Shown here: positions 61,601 to 64,000 of the stretch, piece by piece | Position numbering within the stretch: the stretch's first letter is position 1 | How the letters are laid out: every line of letters starts with the position of its first letter | Assembly (NCBI GenBank): GCA_963746465.1 | Contig: CAVVAY010000013.1 | Coordinates: forward strand, 124,001-188,000 | DNA: 64,000 nucleotides | Origin: CAVVAY01 sp963746465 | GTDB taxonomy: Bacteria > Actinomycetota > Actinomycetes > JACCUZ01 | Direction: 5' to 3' | Position numbers and translations under genes: made by a program | The notes under the pieces: model-generated | The model's input: only the letters and a program-made list of their open reading frames with translations | Databases searched by the model: none | What the model was told of the DNA's origin: nothing

Positions 61601-63257
61601 CCGGGCGGTCCGGCTGCGGGTCGCCGGCGAGGAACGCTGGGTCGCCGTCGAGGACGCCGGCCGGCTGCGCGACGCGCTCGGCACCCCGCTGCCGGTGGGC
61701 ATCCCGGACGCGTTCCTCGAGCCGCTGCGCGACCCGATCGGCGACCTGGTCGCGCGCTACGCCCGCACCCACGTGCCGTTCGTGACCGGCGACGTGGCCA
61801 CCCGGTTCGGCCTCGGCCCCGCAGTGGTCGAGCAGGCGCTGTCCCGGCTGGCCGGTGCCGGCCGGGTGGTGGCCGGTGAGTTCCTGCCCGGGGGCAGCGG
61901 GCCGGAGTGGTGCGACGCCGAGGTGCTGCGCACGCTGCGCCGACGGTCGCTCGCGGTCCTGCGCAAGGAGGTCGAGCCGGTCCCGGTCGAGGCACTCGCC
62001 TCGTTCCTGCCGGCCTGGCAGCAGGTCGGCAGCCGGCTGCGTGGTGCCGCGGGGGTGCTGCGCGTCGTCGAGCAGCTGCAGGGCGCCCAGGTGCCGGCGT
62101 CCGCCCTGGAGTCCCTGGTCCTGCCGGTCCGGGTGCAGGACTACTCCCCCGCCATGCTCGACGAGCTGTGCGCCGCCGGCGAGGTGCTCTGGCGCGGCCA
62201 CGGGTCGCTGCCCGGCGGCGACGGCTGGGTGTCGCTGCACCTCGCCGACTCGGCCCACCTGACCATGCCCGCACCGGACCCGGTCGCCGTGACGACACCG
62301 GTGCACCAGGCCGTGGTCGACGCCCTCGCCGGAGGCGGTGCGTTCTTCTTCCGCCGGCTCGCCGACGTGGCCGAGTCGACCGACGACGCCGAGCTGGTGT
62401 CGGCGTTGTGGGACCTGGTCTGGTCGGGGCATGTCAGCAACGACACGCTGTCGCCGCTGCGCACGCTGGTCGCCAGCGGCGGCGCGCACAAGGCCCGGCG
62501 CGTGGCGCCCCGCGGTCGCTACGGCCGCTCCCGCCCGACGATGCCGAGCCGCACCGGCCCACCGGTGGCCGCGGGCCGCTGGTCCCTGCTGCCCGAGGTC
62601 GAGGCCGACCCCACCCGGCGGGCCGCGTCGCTGGCCGAGGTGCTGCTCGACCGGCACGGCGTGGTGATCCGCGGTGCGGTCGCGGCCGAGCGCGCCCCCG
62701 GTGGCTTCGCGGCCGTCTACCGGGTGCTCGCGACCTTCGAGGAGACCGGACGTTGCCGGCGCGGCTACTTCGTCGAGGGCCTCGGGGCGGCGCAGTTCGC
62801 GCTGCCCGGCGCCGTCGACCGGCTGCGCGCGGTCGGGACCGCCCTGGAGCGCTCGTCCGAGGGCTCGCGACCCACCGGCTCCGACGTCCCACGGGCTCTC
62901 GTGCTCGCCGCCACCGACCCGGCGAACCCGTTCGGCGCGGCCGTTCCCTGGCCGGGCCGCGGCGAGGACGCCGGTCACAAGCCGGGTCGCAAGGCGGGCG
63001 CGCTGGTCGTGCTCGTCGACGGCCGGCTCGTGCTGTACGTCGAGCGCGGTGGGCGCACGCTGCTCACCTGGGACGACGAGCCCGGGCTGCTGCAGCCGGC
63101 CGTCGACGCGCTGTCCCTCGCGGTCCGCGAGGGACAGCTGGGCCGGCTGACCGTCGAGCGCGCGGACGGCGCCGGCGTCCTCGACTCACCCCTGGGGCGG
63201 GCGCTCGAGGAGGCCGGCTTCCACGCCACGCCGCGCGGCCTGCGCCTGCGCGGCTGA
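58695..63257 (+). CDS. lhr: Large helicase-related protein Lhr
   Basis: 1520 residues from GTG 58695. The N-terminal superfamily 2 helicase core (about 1-620) has Walker A APTGSGKT at 40-47, DEVH at 164-167, LSATVRP near 199-204, a linker, and motif VI-like QRVGRAGHQVGAVSRG. The Lhr core domain follows, and the C-terminal half (about 860-1520) is the Lhr-specific tail seen in actinobacterial Lhr, whose homologue in Mycobacterium is a 3'-5' ssDNA translocase and RNA:DNA helicase induced by DNA damage. Full length matches the large type. No SOS box is found upstream. Confidence 0.94.
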   Translation: MTGFSAATQAWFDASFRAPTAAQQGAWAAIGAGRNALVVAPTGSGKTLAAFLWSIDRLASEPAPAEPQRRCRVLYVSPMKALAVDVERNLRSPLAGIRHAATRLSLPEPDLTVGVRSGDTPADERRRFLRTPPDILITTPESLFLLLTSQARESLRGVETVIVDEVHAVAGTKRGAHLALSLERLDHQLERPAQRIGLSATVRPVEEVARFLGGPHDVEVVQPPSSKTVELEVVVPVEDLGELGQTTGEVSGSAAGEERRTSIWPHVEERIVDLVEAHRSTIVFANSRRLAERLCARLNEIHEQRVTGRELAAGGEVQPAQIMAQSGASLGAVPELARAHHGSVSKEQRGQIEEALKAGRLPAVVATSSLELGIDMGAVDLVIQVESPPSVASGLQRVGRAGHQVGAVSRGVIFPKYRGDLVQTAVVAERMRAGQIESLRYPRNPLDVLAQQVVAMVSLDEWDVEVMYDVVRRAAPYASLPRSAFESVLDMLAGRYPSDEFAELRPRLVWDRVGGTLTGRPGAQRLAVTSGGTIPDRGLFGVFLVGDKKSRVGELDEEMVYESRVGDVFTLGSTSWRIEDISHDQVLVTPAPGQPGRLPFWKGDTLGRPVELGRALGAFTRELGGLSTGKARERVMAAGLDRWAADNLLAYLDEQRQATGHLPDDRTIVVERFRDELGDWRVAIHSPFGSQVHAPWALVVAARLRERYGVDVQAMHADDGIVLRLPDIEIDNAIESSESAARTGTEMAVVEPDDVEPLVTAEVGGSALFASRFRECAARALLLPRRNPGRRSPLWQQRQRSAQLLSVASDYGSFPVVLETMRECLQDVFDVPGLVGLMREVQERSVRFVEVETQQPSPFARSLLFGYVAQFLYEGDSPLAERRAQALSLDATLLAELLGQQGYGGLRELLDPDAIASLARDLQRMSEDRRARDVEGVADLLRVLGPLSTAEAVERGATPAWLAQLEEARRAVRLRVAGEERWVAVEDAGRLRDALGTPLPVGIPDAFLEPLRDPIGDLVARYARTHVPFVTGDVATRFGLGPAVVEQALSRLAGAGRVVAGEFLPGGSGPEWCDAEVLRTLRRRSLAVLRKEVEPVPVEALASFLPAWQQVGSRLRGAAGVLRVVEQLQGAQVPASALESLVLPVRVQDYSPAMLDELCAAGEVLWRGHGSLPGGDGWVSLHLADSAHLTMPAPDPVAVTTPVHQAVVDALAGGGAFFFRRLADVAESTDDAELVSALWDLVWSGHVSNDTLSPLRTLVASGGAHKARRVAPRGRYGRSRPTMPSRTGPPVAAGRWSLLPEVEADPTRRAASLAEVLLDRHGVVIRGAVAAERAPGGFAAVYRVLATFEETGRCRRGYFVEGLGAAQFALPGAVDRLRAVGTALERSSEGSRPTGSDVPRALVLAATDPANPFGAAVPWPGRGEDAGHKPGRKAGALVVLVDGRLVLYVERGGRTLLTWDDEPGLLQPAVDALSLAVREGQLGRLTVERADGAGVLDSPLGRALEEAGFHATPRGLRLRG

Positions 63258-63277
63258 GCCGCTGACCGCCTTCTCTC

Positions 63278-63826
63278 TCAGTCGTCGCCGCGACCCTGGT
63301 CCCCGTCGAGCTGACCACGGATCTCGCCGCCCGGGACGAGGGTGGAGTGGACGTTGGCGTAGGCGACGCCGGCCCGCAGTGCCCGCACCAGCTCGTCGAA
63401 CTCCCCCGCGGTGATGAGCTGCGGCGTCGGACCGATGACGTCGGCCGGCCGGATGGTCCCGGTGACGGTCCCGCTGGGCGGGCAGGCCTGGGTGCCGGCC
63501 GGCCCGTTGCCGAGGTTGCTGCACAGGAACACCGAGATCCCACCGGCCACGTCCTTCTGACCGACGTGGATGTGCGCCTGGGTGACGTTGCCCTCCAGGC
63601 CGGAGTACCTGAGCTCGTACTGGATCTCGTCGGCCGACCGCGAGATCACCGCCCGGAAGGTGCCGCCACCGTCGGTCGAGACGGCCGGGACCTCCTCGTA
63701 GCCGACCAGGTCGGTGGAGAACTTCGACCGGCCACCGTCACCTGATGCGACCGCGGCGGTCACACCACCGACTCCCACCAGGGCGACGACGACGAGGACC
63801 ACCTTCAGACGGTGCAGCGCTGACAT
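63278..63826 (-). CDS. Secreted CHRD domain protein
   Basis: 182 residues from ATG 63824-63826, with GAGAGG upstream; an earlier in-frame start is less likely. Residues 1-27 form a signal or anchor (LKVVLVVVALVGVGGVTAAVA). The CHRD domain shows FSTDLVGYEEVPAVSTDGGGTFRAV, AHIHVGQKDVAGGISVFLCSNLG and a late YANVHSTLVPGGEIRGQLDG. Bacterial CHRD proteins are exported with unknown function. It is convergent with lhr (20 bp gap). Confidence 0.87.
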   Translation of the reverse strand: MSALHRLKVVLVVVALVGVGGVTAAVASGDGGRSKFSTDLVGYEEVPAVSTDGGGTFRAVISRSADEIQYELRYSGLEGNVTQAHIHVGQKDVAGGISVFLCSNLGNGPAGTQACPPSGTVTGTIRPADVIGPTPQLITAGEFDELVRALRAGVAYANVHSTLVPGGEIRGQLDGDQGRGDD

Positions 63827-63940
63827 CTCGGCCACCTCTCCAGGCGGGCGATCCCGCCTCGGTTGGAACTGCTGCGGTTTCCCTCGACAGGTCAACGCCC
63901 CCGGCTACCGGGTCGGTTCATCCCGGCGCAGACTGCCGTC

Positions 63941-64000
63941 ATGTCCGGGACCGGGGAGCAGGGCGGGAGTTGGGCCGAACGGCGCGGCGACGCGGCAGCC
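63941..64000 (+). CDS. Possible start of a further gene, cut by window end
   Basis: ATG 63941 opens a frame (MSGTGEQGGSWAERRGDAAA) that remains open to the last base. Only 20 codons are visible, there is no clear Shine-Dalgarno, and no family can be assigned. In some actinomycetes a DNA repair gene follows lhr, but nothing here shows that. Confidence 0.3.
   Translation, partial: MSGTGEQGGSWAERRGDAAA

Noticed and set aside
60550..62978. Long antisense open frames inside lhr
   Set aside because: They have biased composition (Arg/Ala/Pro or Gly/Gln/Arg) and no family motifs, while the plus strand codes for a coherent 1520-residue Lhr.
1..64000. Prophage, insertion sequence or CRISPR array
   Set aside because: No integrase, transposase, terminal repeats, phage structural genes or regularly spaced repeats were seen on either strand.
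1..64000. tRNA or rRNA genes
   Set aside because: No T-arm-like GGTTCGA-type blocks with matching acceptor stems were seen in the intergenic spaces; a covariance search was not possible here.

Overview
This window comes from a very GC-rich actinomycete chromosome. The reasons are GTG/TTG starts alongside ATG, strong G/C third-codon bias, mycothiol-dependent (MDMPI/DinB-fold) enzymes, actinobacterial SOS boxes of the type CGAACACCTGTTCG, and a core gene order typical of the phylum: nrdJ-nrdR, lexA with a divergent LysM gene, hflX, dapF, miaA, miaB, recX, recA and DUF3046. The order or genus cannot be fixed from the sequence alone. I see no tRNA, rRNA, CRISPR array, prophage or insertion sequence.

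Layout. 0-21.4 kb is a mixed metabolic/accessory stretch: a truncated thioesterase, two MFS exporters, a YbaK-type deacylase, two MDMPI-fold proteins, a hemerythrin, a CPT-like kinase, two paralogous ECF sigma factors with SnoaL-like tails, PEBP and CBS proteins, an esterase lipoprotein, a methyltransferase, a double GNAT, an M23 peptidase, a PLP enzyme, a class C beta-lactamase-fold hydrolase, a GT1 glycosyltransferase and a YdeI protein. 21.5-25.4 kb holds the B12-dependent ribonucleotide reductase nrdJ, its regulator nrdR and a structured upstream region with a perfect DnaA box. 25.4-28.2 kb holds a secreted M15-like repeat protein and a lipoprotein, both apparently broken by single-base frameshifts. 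28.2-29.6 kb is the SOS control centre: lexA and a divergent LysM membrane protein share three SOS boxes. 29.7-36.8 kb has a GGDEF-EAL protein, a VOC protein, a stand-alone NHEJ-type DNA ligase, a second M15-like secreted protein and a large secreted nuclease with RTX repeats.

36.9-49.2 kb is mostly core: a DinG/XPD-type helicase, HflX, DapF with a translationally coupled partner, gamma-glutamyltransferase, MiaA, a LigB-like protein and MiaB. 49.2-53.1 kb is a tightly packed leftward run recA-recX-PemK/MazF-like-berberine-bridge oxidoreductase-miaB-LigB-like, headed by a consensus SOS box. That same box also faces a rightward SigE-type sigma factor coupled to a membrane-tethered beta-propeller protein. 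55-58.3 kb holds DUF3046, a beta-carbonic anhydrase and a drug-type ABC exporter (ATPase plus two permeases, all overlapping by 4 nt). 58.4-64 kb has a large palindrome, a small protein, the giant helicase Lhr and a CHRD secreted protein.

How the genes fit together. DNA-damage response and nucleotide supply dominate the conserved part (lexA, recA, recX, LysM division inhibitor candidate, DinG-like helicase, Lhr, NHEJ-type ligase, nrdR-nrdJ), followed by tRNA modification and cell-wall precursor genes (miaA, miaB, dapF). The most notable points are the SOS box shared by the recA run and the sigma/propeller pair, a toxin-like gene inside the recA-recX run, the two +1 frameshifts at matching positions of tandem repeats, and the DnaA-box/inverted-repeat block upstream of nrdR.
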